From Paralichthys olivaceus (taxonomy: Eukaryota > Chordata > Actinopteri > Pleuronectiformes > Paralichthyidae), in NCBI RefSeq assembly GCF_024713975.1, contig NC_091096.1, positions 1,016,001-1,080,000 of the forward strand: DNA of 64,000 bases. Direction: 5' to 3'. Position numbers and translations under genes: made by a program. This document shows positions 24,021 to 38,850 of the stretch, piece by piece (positions within the stretch are counted from its first letter, which is position 1; each line of letters opens with the position of its first letter). Below the pieces are notes generated by a model. The model made no database searches. It was not told where the DNA came from and saw nothing but the letters and a program-made list of their open reading frames with translations.

Positions 24021-24164
24021 GAAAACAGAACCACGTGTTTGTCTCCAGCTGTTTTGTAATGTTTTGTAACAGCGAGAGATTTGATTGACAGATGTTTCCA
24101 CCAATGAGAGGACGAGGAGGAGGCGCGACATATTTAAAGGCACAGCCTCCAGCTGATGTACCGA

Positions 24165-24560
24165 AGTACAAGTATTAATACTACTGTACAATACACGACT
24201 TGTTATATTTGTATCATCACCACACAAAACACGTGCACTTGAAATGTTGTACAAGTACAAATACTACATTACAGTAGTATAACATCTGCTGGAATTATTT
24301 AAATTAAAGTAGCGTACTAATACTCCACTGCAAATAAAAGTACTACATTAAAAGTAAAAGACAAACTGTTACATATGTAAATGTATACTGCACAATTGCA
24401 AGTGATAAGTACTAGTACTAATAGTTGAGGTAAAAGTACTAAAGCTACATTGTAAGAAATACTCCATTACTAGTAAATAACATGTACTGAATACGTTTTT
24501 AAGTAAAAATTACTTAAAGTACTTTACTGTAAATACTCAGTTTCTCATTAGAAAAGCACA
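24165..24560. repeat. AAGTAAAAGTACT-type fish interspersed repeat
   Basis: Dense, imperfect AAGTACA, AAAAGTACTA and ACTCCATTACTAG motifs over about 400 bp, ending roughly 100 bp before the nudt12 ATG. I recognise this as a common non-coding repeat of spiny-rayed fish whose family name I cannot give. It may contribute promoter sequence to nudt12. Confidence 0.55.
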
Positions 24561-24667
24561 AGTACTACTGCGACGGTGTTAGAACCTTTTTTAAATATAT
24601 GATTCAGTGGAAACGTCTCCTCACCTCAGCTGAACTCCAGGTTCGTCCTCAGGGACCCGGCAGAACG

Positions 24668-27236
<2,569 letters not shown>

Positions 27237-29808
27237 GCTCTGAGCTCCAGCCTCCGCCCTCAGAACCTGAAGAGGCCGATCCTCAGACTGATGATTAAAT
27301 ACGTTTCACTTTGAACACGACGAACCAGCTTCAGATGGAGGGAATCACTTGTGACGGTTAAATTACCTCCGGTCGTGTGAGCGGCTGCTTGTTCGTATAA
27401 AGTTGTGGAGTTGAAGCTCTCGGGGTTTAACTCACTTCAGAATTCAAGATGAAGAAGTTACAGGAGGAAATGTTGAACGTGCCCAATGTGAGGTTCTTTT
27501 AAAACACGTGTCGAAATCATTAGCTCGTGAAAATAAAAGTTCTAATTTCAGTTAAATTCTTCACCTTTTTCTGAAAATCAAAAACCGACAATCTGTGATG
27601 TTCAACAATTGTTAATGTGATAAACCTTAAAAACAATATCTGGAATTAAATTCACGTTAACATTTTGACTTTGTTTCAACACGGTGGTTGGATTTCTTTC
27701 TTTTTAACATTATTTCTTATGAGTGAAGAAAAACGACCAAAAGCCCAAATGTTCCTCATTTGTTTAATTTTAAGTTTCTTTCATCAAAAGCAAAAAAGAT
27801 CCGCTTTTTCTTTTCTTATAGAAAATGGAAACAAAAGAAATTTGCCTCGTACAAACATTTAAAAATGACAAACAGAAAAAAAGAAAGAAGAAGAAATGCT
27901 GTACAGAGGGGATTCACACAAACACACACACACAGAGCTGCTGCAGACAAACACAAGAACTTAAATTCTTCAAGTGAAGTTTGAAACCTGTTAAAATGTC
28001 AAGTTAATGGATGTGAGACAAAAATAAACAACTTTTCCCCCTTAAGTCCTGAAAATCTGATTTTCAGTGGTTTTTACCGGCACACGATACAAAGTGAAAC
28101 AAAAAAAAGAAAGAAAAGAATCAGCCTGTAAAAGTGTCGGCTGCGTTTCTAACTCGAGCTTATTTACAGAAGAGACGCATCCAAATAATCCATATAACAT
28201 TTCTCCACTGGTTCTCTGATGCTCACATGATCTCAGGAATAAGACGACGCTACGATCTAAACGCTCGAACACTGATTCAGAGTAAACAAGCAGAATTTAT
28301 AGTGTTTGACGGTGACGGAGTTTAACGGGAACACGCAGGAGAGGATTCTGACACGTGAATGTTTCTGATGCAAAGTGGTTCAAATAAAATCTGTTGACTT
28401 GTTTGTTTCAGAAAACATTTCAGTTCAGATAAACACCTGCAGGACGAGACAGGACGGAAAATATGATGTGAAATGTCCTTAATAAAGATTAATAACTTTA
28501 TTTATCCATCACAACAAAATGTGACTGAGCTCATTCACTGTTAAATCCTCGGTTAACAAAACGTCGGATGTTTTTGATTTTTGAGCCGTGACGTGACTTT
28601 AAAATGTCTTTCAATAAAAAAAGGCGTCCAGCTTCTTTTTTTTTTTTTTTTTTACTATTTGGTCTCCGTCCACAACAAAACGTTGTCCTTTCAACACTTG
28701 TGACCATGTGATGTAAACAGGAAGTAGATTGTCTCCTCTGCAGTTCGTGGCTTAGTTACAGAAAAGAACAGCGGTGGTGAAAAGTCAGAGCAGGGATTTC
28801 TGTTCTCTGAGCGACGACGAGGTGGAAGTGTTAGCGGCGCTTTGTCTTCGCCGCTGGAGTCATGTGACTGATGAGAACCAATCAGGAAGAGAACGTCGTT
28901 TACTGAAGTCTCAGTTTCTGTTGGTCCAGATTAAAACACAACCCCAGAGTTTTCAAACTAAAACCAGTTTACACAAGTCTCTGGTTCAGAGGCTGGAGAA
29001 CTCTCACCAGGCGTAACCACGGCAACCATGCCAAAGACTTTAAAAAAAAAGTTAAACGTGTCAGTGTGGGCGGAGCCGGACTCTGATTAATGTTCATGTT
29101 AAACCAAACGTGAAATCAGTTGGGTTCGATTTCTAACATCTACACGGTCGTTTTTATTGATTTGAATCAGTAGCAAAGTGAAATCACTTTAACATCTGAG
29201 ATCCCTTTCTGACTCCATTTCCCAGAGATCCATCCTGTCCGTCAGTGCGGTGGGGGTGTGGAGTTAAGTTTCTCGCTGTGGCGTTCCGTCCGTCACTTTT
29301 GAAGGCAGCCAGGAAACCGTCACAGATTCAGCGACGTCAGCCTCTGTGCTGTGTGTTCTCCACCCGGCAGAAACTGGTGTGTGTTCACGTCGACACTTGA
29401 AGGCATCACTTTGGGACAAGCATATTGCTCCTCTACCTCCACTCTGACTCACATTCGTCTTCCACGAGCGTCTCAGCTCAAGACGACAGGACCTTTTCTG
29501 TCTCTGCGTTTCTCTCCGAAGGTTCATGATTAGCAGGAGGGAGGTGCATAGGTCAGAAAACAGACAAAAGACGTTAGTGAACAAATGTGATAAGAAGAAA
29601 AAAAAAAAAACGAAGAAGAAGAAGAAGCACCCATTTGTCCCCAGTGAGCGACGGCACTGAAACGTCCCAGTGAGTAAAAAGCTGTGACTGGCCTCAGCCT
29701 CAACAGCGTTTCAAGCTTCCCAAGTTGATGAAACAGTCAGAGTTTACCCGAGCCGAGACAAACAAACTACTTCCACGACGAGTCCGAGTGTGTGAGTCAG
29801 TGTGAGTG
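27237..29808. other. Convergent 3' regions of nudt12 and hira
   Basis: nudt12 (plus) and hira (minus) end tail to tail about 2.6 kb apart. A plus-strand AATAAA lies at about 27532-27537. Minus-strand AATAAA signals (TTTATT on the plus strand) lie at about 29153 and 28498. A T run of about 18 occurs at 28637-28654. No coding frame was recognised. Confidence 0.55.
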
Positions 29809-32800
29809 TTATTTGTTGCGCAGCAGCTCCAGCTGGTCCTGGTACTCCGTGAACAGTCTCTGGAATCGCAGGTTTTCTCCGATGACGGGTAAAACCTCCC
29901 GCAGCAACTCCCGCTTACGCAGACCCTGAAAACACAGAGGACAAGATAACGTTAAGACCGAGAGCGATGTCTGCTTCTCCCTGAAACACTCATGGAGGCG
30001 AAATGCTCTTAGTCTGAGTTTCAAAGAGTTTCAGACAATGACGGAGCGAAGTCGATATGACAGCAGAGTTTCACTGATGAGAATAACTATGAAGAAGGTT
30101 CGGACCCAGAGGACGTTCTCACAGAGCAAACCTTCATGAGGTTTATTTACGTTAAGACGTTAAAGTTTTTGTAAACGTCGGTCGGATCTTCAGCAAACCT
30201 CGGACAGAAGGTTTCAGAGTTTTTTCCAGCCCCTCAGGTCGTAACGTGTTAACCGATGAGCAGCAGGGCGTCGCTAACGTACCAGAGTCGTGGGCTCCCA
30301 GGACGTGGCAGCAGATTTGTGGACGGGACCCAGCAGCTCCTTACAGAGTTCTCTGAGACGATACTCTGAGCCTGGGGGGAGGAGACACACAAACTGTCAG
30401 AGGAGGCGTTGATCTCTTCACACTTCAGTATTACGTTCATCAAAGTAGTAAGTGATGAGACAGAAATGGTTCAGAACCTTCGTTGACGAGGAATCGGGCG
30501 TAGATGAGTAGCCAGTATCGATACTCCTGCGCCGACTGCAGGGCCAGAGCCGACGCCAGCTGATTCTCTAGGAAGGCCAGCGTCATGCTCTGCTGGAGGT
30601 GGTGAGGAGTGGAGGAGAGCCGGGACGCCAGACGACCAGCACTGCAGGGACCAGAGAGTTTCTCATCATCATCATCACTGACATGAAGACACGGTTTAAA
30701 TCCTCTGCTGCCTCAGTGTGAAACATGCTCTTATAATCGAGGACACGTTGAGTTTGAGAGTCTGACTAAAATCTGTCGTACTTGAGGTTGCGTCCCTGCA
30801 TCACAGCCAGTGGCCCAGAGGACACAGGTGCATCATGGGTAGGTAGGCAGCTCCTGAAGTCTGCACACTGAACCAGCGAGTCTCCTTTATCTGCTATCAG
30901 AGTCCTGAGCGAGACAGAGAACAGGTTATTAACTATAAAAAACAAAAACACATTTCAATGTATACATCTACAAATATAAAAACACAGTATTACTTGTAGT
31001 AGATGATTTGGCTCCATGTGCCTTGTTTGTATTTTATTTCTACTCTTTCTTTTAGAGACACTTCACCACTAGATGTCACTAAATCCTATACACTGAACCT
31101 TTAAGGCAAAAAACTATCATTTCCAAATTTCAGGAGCTTCTGTCCATAATTCACAACAGCTGCATACGTGTGACGCTCAAACAAACGCGAGAACAAAACC
31201 AGCGCAGCATTCGGCGTCTCACCAAGTCTCGAGCGAGGAGCTGAAGCAGTACGACTTCCCGTTGGAGAGTCCGATGACGGGGACCCCCTGCTGAGTCAGC
31301 AGAGACTGAGACACGGTGATGTCAACACCTGCAAACAAGACGTTTTTAGTGACAAAGAACACGACTGGACTCTGCAGACTCACTCAGGATTATTGTGATA
31401 AATGAATCCGTCAAACATCTCAAACATTTAAATAATGAAGAAAGACAGAAAGAACCCATTTTAAATGAACACCTCAATAAAACCTGTTGTTCTTGTTCTC
31501 GTGTTTCTAAGTGTATTTCCTACAATGATACAAACTGTTCCTGGACGTGTCTCACCAGATAAAATGTTCCGCAGAGACTCGTTCTTCACCAGAGCCTTCT
31601 GTTTCTGAACGTCCCTGCAAAGACAAACAGATAAATAAAGTGAAACCGGTTTAAAAGACCAACCACCCGTAACACATCCTGAATAAATACACTATCAACG
31701 TGGACGAGCACTGACCAGACGGAGAGTGTCGCTCCAGCCGTCAGAGCCATGACGAAGTGGGCCGCACAGTGCAGAGCGGACACAGGTGTGCCCAGCTGGA
31801 TGGCAGGAAGCAGCCGTCGACCGCAGGACGAGAACACAGACAACATCCTGTCCTCGCAGGCGACGGCAAGGACGTCACTGAGGAGGAAGAGCAGGGAAAA
31901 AATGATTCTGTGTTGTTGATGAACAGAAGAAGTGAATCGACTGAAGACTCATCATCTGCTTGACGTCTGAGCGGAGCCTCGAACCTGCTTCCTGCAGCGG
32001 TGACCACTGAGCTGGGCAGCAGCGTGTTCCACTCTCGTCCGTCTCTGGAGCATCGCAGCTGACTGAGCTTCGAACCCGCCACCACCGACACCTCGTTCTC
32101 CACCTCCAGGAACACCGACGGCTCCATGCTCACCTTCACACAAACACACACTTTCCATCAATGACTGTACCACCTACATTGTTAGCAGATGGACCAAACT
32201 AAAAATTCTAAAATATGCATGGCTTCATTTCTGAAAGTTCGATATCCTGCAGCCAACTGAACATAAAGTGGTTCTAGAAATAAAATAAGTTCTTCCGGTG
32301 GGACACAAATACTGAATCCACCGATAACGAGACGGGATCAGACGGTGTTTTACCTGCAGACTGAAGGATTTCTGTGTTTTTGGTGTCGGGAGTCTGAGAA
32401 CAGCGACAGGAGCTGGAGCAGCCGTCACTCTGGTCGGCTCCCGCTCTGCTGGAGGAGTCACCTGACAGGAAGAGGAAGCACGACACACTCGTTATCGTTC
32501 TCTGGAGCGCCACGCATCTATTCCCAGAGCACCTTCCACCTAAAACTTGAACGAGACTTTTAAATACAACTTTCTACTCAATTTACAGTTGTTCTTAAAA
32601 ATTATTTTTATTAACGTAATAAAATCTCCACAAGCTACACACATTCTCACTTTAATGTTTTTCAAAGGAACCAAATGGATCTTTTGTTCTTCGATAATTT
32701 ACCGGACCACCCGTCTCTACCTGAGTGAAGGGTTGGGCAATGGGAGCGGCTATCTTGTCTTTCCTGGGCCGTCCCTTCTTCCTCTTCTCCACCACCTCTG

Positions 32801-35800
32801 CTGCGTCCATCAGCAGCTCCGGCTTCCTCTTGCTGAACGACAGGTTTTTGTTGATGGCGGCCATCTTGTCCTCGCTGTCGCTGCTGGTTTCTTCTTTGGC
32901 TTTTACGTCTTTCAGGACAGAGATACTGTCTTTGGGCCTGATGGACAAACAGAAAAGTCTCAGTTTGTTTTGAAAACAGGTTTTTCTCTTTTCAAAGTTC
33001 TGCTACCTCACATTGATGACATTTTAAATGTACTTCACTTGAACTGAGACCTGTCTAGAGGCACTAGTCCAGAGATGGAGGTGATGACGGCCGTGACCCC
33101 CGGCGTGGCCTTTGACCTCTCTGTGAACCTGGAGTCCAAAGCTTTCATGGGCTCAATCTTGGAGGCAGAAGTGAGCAGCAGAGTGGATTTCACACTGGAA
33201 CAAGATGAAGAGAAGGAAGTTGACAAGGAAATCAAGAACGATATTCATGAAAAATGACGAGAACAGAAAATCACACTGAAGTTGTCTGCCTACCCATCTT
33301 TATTGTCCTCCAGGCCCTTGGCCCCGCTCACTGCAGGGGAGGTGAGCATTGGGTCATTGCCGGGCCTCAGCCCCAGACAGGAGGCCTGTCCTGGGCTGGA
33401 GTCAGAGCTGAGCTGAGGGGTGAGATGATTGGACATGGAGGAGCCCGAGGGCAGGATGGGAACGCTGTTGAACAGAGCCGGTGAAAAATCCCTGCAGAGA
33501 GAGATGGACAGTGATGAACTGCTCCGTGGTCCTGTGAATGAAGGTGATCAGTTCTGACCACGACGTTAAAGAGTCAGACGGGGTTTCATGTCGTCTCACC
33601 CTGTGTCCAGCTGAGCGATGCACAGTGGCGTGATCCGTCTTCTGCCGTCTGCGGTTCTTGTCTCCACTTGTTTCTTCAGAAGGTTCTGCACAAAATGACA
33701 CATCCGAGAAATTCAAGATCCAAAAATATCAGAAAAAGTTTTTCAAATTATAAAACCATGAATATCTGAACATGTGCCAATTCTGATGTTGGTGGTTCTG
33801 CAGCTATTCTCTGCATCTACTGTCCTAATATCTGAAGGTTCTTTCACACCTGGTTTGGTTCACTTTTGGACCAATCACAGGAAGTAGAGACAGCATTGAT
33901 CTAGTGTGGAGTACTGTAGTACTGTGGAGTACTGTAGTACAGTGGAGTACTGTAGTACTGTGGAGTACTGTAGTACAGTGGAGTACTGTAGTAGTGTGGA
34001 GTACTGTCGTACAGATCAGATGAAACATGAACAAACACATGACGTTTAGTTATGTTTCTCAATATCCTCTTTTCTTGTTATGTTAAAGTTCTATAACTCT
34101 AATTTATTCCAGTGTGTGAAACTGAGACTCAGTCAGTAAAATAAATATTTTAATGGATAAAAATTCTTGAATCTATAATGAGTTCATCATGATTCATTAT
34201 CAAATGCCTCAGACTTCTGACTTTGACCCTTTGAAGATAATTAATTTCAGTCTCCCACCTTCCTGATGTCCTCCAGAGACTCTCCGTTCATCACGCTGTT
34301 GAGTTTGGGGGCGGAGGATTCGGGCCCAGCGCTGCCCAGTCCTGCGTTGGCCTGGGCCGAGTTCTGTCGCTCCTGCTGGTATTTGAGCATCTCGGGGTTC
34401 TCGATGATGGTGGTGGAGAGCTGAGCCTCAGTGCTGGTTATAGCCAGACTCTTCCCGTAGATGTTCTGGTGAATGCTGTTCTGTACGTCAGAGGAAGAGA
34501 GAGGACAACTTTGATTTGGGTTCTTTTGGTACTTGATAGAACAATAGACACAAGTGTAGCTTCATGGGAGTAGTAGTTTCCCCTGTGCTCACAAAGTAAA
34601 GTTTATGTTTCAGTTTTCTATCGAAGCTTCTGTGGCTGAAAATCTCTTCTCCGTCTGTGACAGTTGATTTTGTGTATTTAATCATTCAATGTGTTGGTGT
34701 CTGATGTGAGTTCATCACGTGTGTCTCACCTTCTCCTCCTCGCTCAGTGGGTCTCCCAGTTCATCCAATGAGAAGTCCAAGTAGGCCACAGTTCCGTCCA
34801 TGGAACACACCAACATCCCCAGACCCGTCAGAGTCCTGACACACACAAATTGACTTTTACTCAAGAAAAATCTTTAGTTTTTAAAATGTCCTGTTTCTGG
34901 GTGAGTGGTGTCGTTACAGTATTACGTCTGAGGACAAGTGAACCAGACACAGATTCTCGTGTATGTGTAGTTGACGTAACTCACCAGGAAATGTCCATAA
35001 TCGATTTATCGAAGAGATCGTGAATGACCACCAGGGGACGCTTCAGTGAGGTCAGCTGGAGAGAGGGAAGACGTCAGTACACTGAAGTCGAGTGTGAGCT
35101 GCTCAATGATTCATCTGAACTTGAATATTACATTCGTCCATTTGAATATGGAGGGTTATACTTATTTTATAAGTTTATATTTTTACTGAGATGGATCATC
35201 TCTGTTTGTCTGAGCAGATTAAAATCATCACCAAAGACAAAAGTGAGGCCTGAAATCTTCAACCATGAGGTAAACTTTAAAAACTGACCCAGACTGAGAG
35301 CGATCTGTCTTTGCTGCCGACAGCGCAGCAGCAGTACGGACAGCTGGGTTTCGGGGAGCTGCCGTTCTTCTGTTTCTTCTTAAAGATCTTTGGGTTGAAT
35401 TTCTGCAGAGAAGAAACAGAAACGTCAGAACGTGGAGAAGATCTGAGGAAGAAAATCTTCAATGTATGAACACGAGGGTAAAACTCCCTCACCACCACGG
35501 TGACTGCTTTACGGTGTCCCACGAAGTCCATGTTGGTCTTCCAGCCGTCCCTTTCCACGATCTGGGCCGTGGGGCCAGAGTTGTTCATGGCGTGAGCCGA
35601 CACCAGATACTGACCATCCGGAGACCAGGACAGACGCAAGACGTGGGTCGTCCCACCGCACTGAGACACAGACAGAGAGAGAAGAGTGTGACACTGTGCA
35701 TGTAACAGGACAGAATCTACAGATCAACCTGAAGAAATGAGTGAAAACACACGATGAGCACGAACGTTTCCACAAAGTGAAAACGTGTGTTTCCGTACCT

Positions 35801-37322
35801 CACTGAAGGGTTTGGTGATGTTAGCCTCCATCTGCCAGTCCACCGTCCTCCATACCTTCAGGCTGTGGTCGTCGGCCTGGGAGGCGATGTATTTCCCCAC
35901 TGGGTCCCACGTCAGGCCCTTAACCAGCCCAGTGTGTCCTCGCAGACATGTCACCATCTCTGGAGACACAAAGACACAGAGGGACACGGATGATGAGATT
36001 GCAAGAAATAAATCCTGCTAATGACAAGCAACATAGTGATTAAACAAAAAGAACAGATTAATAAAAAGAAAATACATAGAAACTACATCAGTTTTTAAAT
36101 AACATTATTTTCTATTAACGACGTGTTTAAAAACACAGTTCTGATCGATCCGCGGCTCCATTTAACCGGTCGAGCGTTATGTTGTAGATGTGACGCTGCA
36201 GCTCTAATTTCAGACCAGAGTCTCCTACCTGGGAATTTACGAGCGTTCCAGATGACGATGGTGTTGTCGACGCTGCAGGAGGCCAGCCACACGTCATGAG
36301 GAGACCACGCCACGTCCATCACATCTACAAATAACACACACACACACAGACACACACACACAGACATCACTGTGTGAGTCTACAGAAAAGTCACAAGTCA
36401 AAATGTTACAAGACACAAGTTTGTGATGTGTCCACACGTGTTTTATGTGTGTTACAGTAAATCACCTGGACATTGTTTAATCTGTGGAAGCATAGTGTCT
36501 GTACAATCGGAATTGTTTATTGTTGTCGTACCTCCGGTGTGATTCCTCAGGATGGTGACACACCTCCACTGCTCCACGTTGGCCAGTTTACTGCTCGACC
36601 CGAACACTGTGCTCGGACCGATGTATCTGCAGACACACACACACACATACACAGTCAACACAAACGTGCAGCTCTGACTCTTCAGGGACAAGAACCGATA
36701 CTTTGCACTTAAGTATATAGGTGTGTGTGTGTGTGTGTGTGTGTGTATCGTTACATCCCTACTTCCATATAAAAACAACTGAAACGTTTTTTGATCAGTG
36801 TGTGTTTGAACGTACGCAGCTCTCCTCCACACCATGACCAGCTTGTCGTCTCCTCCTGATGCCAGGTACAGTCCATTGTTGGACCAGCGCACACAGTTCA
36901 CACACGCTGCAGAGACACACACTCGTGTTAACTTCCATAGTTTGACGTCAGAACACGTCCTTTACAAGACAAGACATTTCTGAACAGCACAATAGTATTT
37001 TACTCAATAAACCCAAAGAAATCAGAGAGAAGACTTGCAGAACTACCTGGAGACATGTGGTGGATCAATCAACAAGTATCACAGCTCACCAAACATTTCT
37101 ACGCTCAACAGGACGATCGGAATCAACTACAGCTATTACAGATAACGCAGGTTACCTAGGTGATTGTCCATCTGGCAAAGCATTTTGGGAATATTTTCAT
37201 TCTTCTCGTCCTCCTCTTTGAGGACCGGCGCCATGTTCCAGATCATCACCTTCCCAGAATCTTCCCCTGAAAACAAAACCAACATTTAGAAAAAACAACA
37301 AACCCACACACACACACACAAA

Positions 37323-37363
<41 letters not shown>

Positions 37364-38494
37364 TGACTTTGTGTTTCATGAGGCGGAGGATAAGACCTCC
37401 ACCCAAAACACTTCTGCAGGTTCAGGAGATTTATCTGAAAACCTCTCACAGGAGGAGGAGGGCATTTAAATAAATCTCTGACCTGAGGCCACAGGATGAC
37501 AGATAATGATGAACATCCAGTGCCAGCTTTAAAAAGTGTCAGTAAACCAGTGAAGCATTTCTCTTACCTTGTCCACCGGTCGCAAATTTTGTGCCATCAG
37601 GGTGAATGTCAACTGAAAATATGGGTTTGCCTGTGAAACACGTGTGAGACGAGTCAGTATCAACAACACAGACTTTCAAATCATCATTATTATCACGTTA
37701 TCTGATAAATATGTCAGTTATGAGTGAATTTATCAACGAAACATGTTCACTACAACATTTTACTGGGTTTTATTATTTGTACTTCACTTGTGTGAATATC
37801 GTTTCCTTATTACGTGACTTTATTGTTATTGTGAGATACGAGATGTTTGATATAAGAAATAAACTTATGATAATTATCATCGTTATTCCGTTAACCTGCT
37901 GGTTGTTTGTATTCCAGATTCTCTGGGAAGGTTTTTTAGTTACTGGAGGTTTAAATGTAGATGAACTGAACACTTTAAAAACATAGATTCTTTATAAGCA
38001 GCTGGATTCTTCCATGTGAGACCTCGTTAGCTTCCCCCTGAACCTGAACTCCTCTCCCGGAGAACTTTACCGACTGACAGCTCCCAGGATTCACCCGCAG
38101 CGGGTCAGTGTCTCCACGTGAACCCGAAGAGCTGAGACTAAAACCAAACGGCTTCGTGGAGGAGTCGAAGTTTAAGATGGAGTCACAACAACTTGGGGCT
38201 TTCAGCAAGTTAAGCTAACGGGGCATCCGAGCTAGCCGGGACGAGCTAACAGGCTAACCAGCTAGCTGCGGTTAGCAAACATTAAGATGGCAGAGGGGCT
38301 GCGGGGACAAACACACCGGGTGCGTTTTATACTTGTTGACTTTAATCCGGTTTAAAAGACACAAACGAGTCGAAGTGGAGTGGAGCTCCGCCACCGAGCC
38401 TCCTGGATCCAGCCCCTCCCGACAACAAAAGCCCAAGTTGGTCCGGCGGGTCCTCACCGTTGTGGCTCACCCAGCTCGGCTTCAGCAGCTTCAT
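29809..38494 (-). CDS. hira: Histone chaperone HIRA, 25 exons, 1018 aa
   Basis: Exons in transcript order: 38458-38494, 37568-37630, 37156-37266, 36816-36906, 36532-36626, 36229-36324, 35799-35959, 35493-35660, 35289-35402, 34985-35055, 34730-34835, 34259-34480, 33600-33685, 33294-33491, 33051-33194, 32721-32937, 32354-32461, 31985-32133, 31716-31877, 31556-31614, 31223-31328, 30782-30904, 30478-30641, 30283-30371, 29809-29925. They sum to 3057 bp and every phase closes; human HIRA has 1017 aa. HIRA deposits histone H3.3 independently of replication, with UBN1, CABIN1 and ASF1A. Seven WD repeats fill the N-terminal third ([56 protein letters not shown]). The ASF1-binding B domain is intact ([20 protein letters not shown], exon 15), followed by a basic KKGRPRKD segment. 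The C-terminal Hira domain ends [18 protein letters not shown]. The start [17 protein letters not shown] matches the family exactly. Introns 4 and 5 (before exons 5 and 6) carry GT tracts next to their acceptors. Confidence 0.96.
31058..31103. repeat. Short fragment of a common fish repeat, tentative
   Basis: The string CACCACTAGATGTCACTAAA followed by a TCCTATACACTGAACCTTTAA-like end resembles a fragment seen very often in fish genomes. It lies in hira intron 21. Only the similarity from memory supports it. Confidence 0.35.
33906..34013. repeat. 18-bp minisatellite, 6 copies, in hira intron 12
   Basis: The unit is GTGGAGTACTGTAGTACT, alternating with a variant ending in ACA, so a 36-bp higher-order period is visible. 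Each unit contains the palindrome AGTACT or GTACTGTAGTAC. Confidence 0.9.
36336..36363 (-). repeat. (GT)n upstream of the hira exon 6 acceptor
   Basis: On the coding (minus) strand two GT runs separated by a TCT lie within 40 bases of the acceptor at 36324/36325. Confidence 0.75.
36631..36650 (-). repeat. (GT)n directly upstream of the hira exon 5 acceptor
   Basis: On the coding strand the tract reads GT repeats into tctgcag|. An opposing TG tract on the plus strand (36720-36746) lies 70 bp further upstream in the same intron and is complementary to it. Confidence 0.75.
36720..36746 (+). repeat. (TG)n in hira intron 4
   Basis: About 13 units, CA on the hira transcript. It can pair with the GT run near the exon 5 acceptor. 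Confidence 0.85.
37304..37360 (+). repeat. (CA)n in hira intron 2
   Basis: Two CA runs interrupted by AAACC lie about 40 bp from the exon 3 acceptor, so on the coding strand this is a GT tract. Confidence 0.85.
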
Positions 38495-38850
38495 GGTCAC
38501 CGACTTTCTTTACCGTCCTCCGGCCTGAGCTCCAGATAGAGCCCGTCCAGCGGGCGGCACCGGGCGGAGAGCGGGACTCTGACCTCCGGCTCTTCGTCTC
38601 AAACTGTGTCCGACACTTGTCCGCGTGTGTGCCCGAGCTCCATCACCTCCGCGGCGGCAGCGGCAGCAGCATCATCATCCCCGAGACTCCGAGCCCGAGC
38701 AACGGCGGCGCACCGGAGGCGAACCCGGACCGAGAGCGAGGTGACACCGGGGGCAGCTCAGGAAGCGTTTCCGCTGCTTTTGACCGCGCACCGGAAACGC
38801 GTGTGGCGCAGCTGTCACAATAATCCCGCCGGGTTCCGGCTCTAAAGGAT
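38495..38850 (-). promoter_or_regulatory. hira CpG-rich promoter and 5' UTR
   Basis: GC- and CpG-rich sequence immediately upstream of the hira ATG, with no TATA box, typical of a housekeeping promoter. GC content falls sharply after about 38850. Open frames here, such as one at 38380-38823 on the plus strand, reflect base composition and overlap hira exon 1 in antisense. Confidence 0.6.

Noticed and set aside
28637-28654. T run read as the A-tail of a retroposed copy on the minus strand
   Set aside because: No recognisable retroposed body or target duplication flanks it. It lies in the probable hira 3' region.
32547-33047. 166-codon plus-strand open frame
   Set aside because: It is the antisense shadow of hira exon 16 (KKGRPRKD region). 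The minus-strand exons splice in phase.
38380-38823. 147-codon plus-strand open frame over the hira first exon
   Set aside because: It is antisense to hira exon 1 and the CpG-rich promoter, and its arginine/proline-rich composition follows from GC content.
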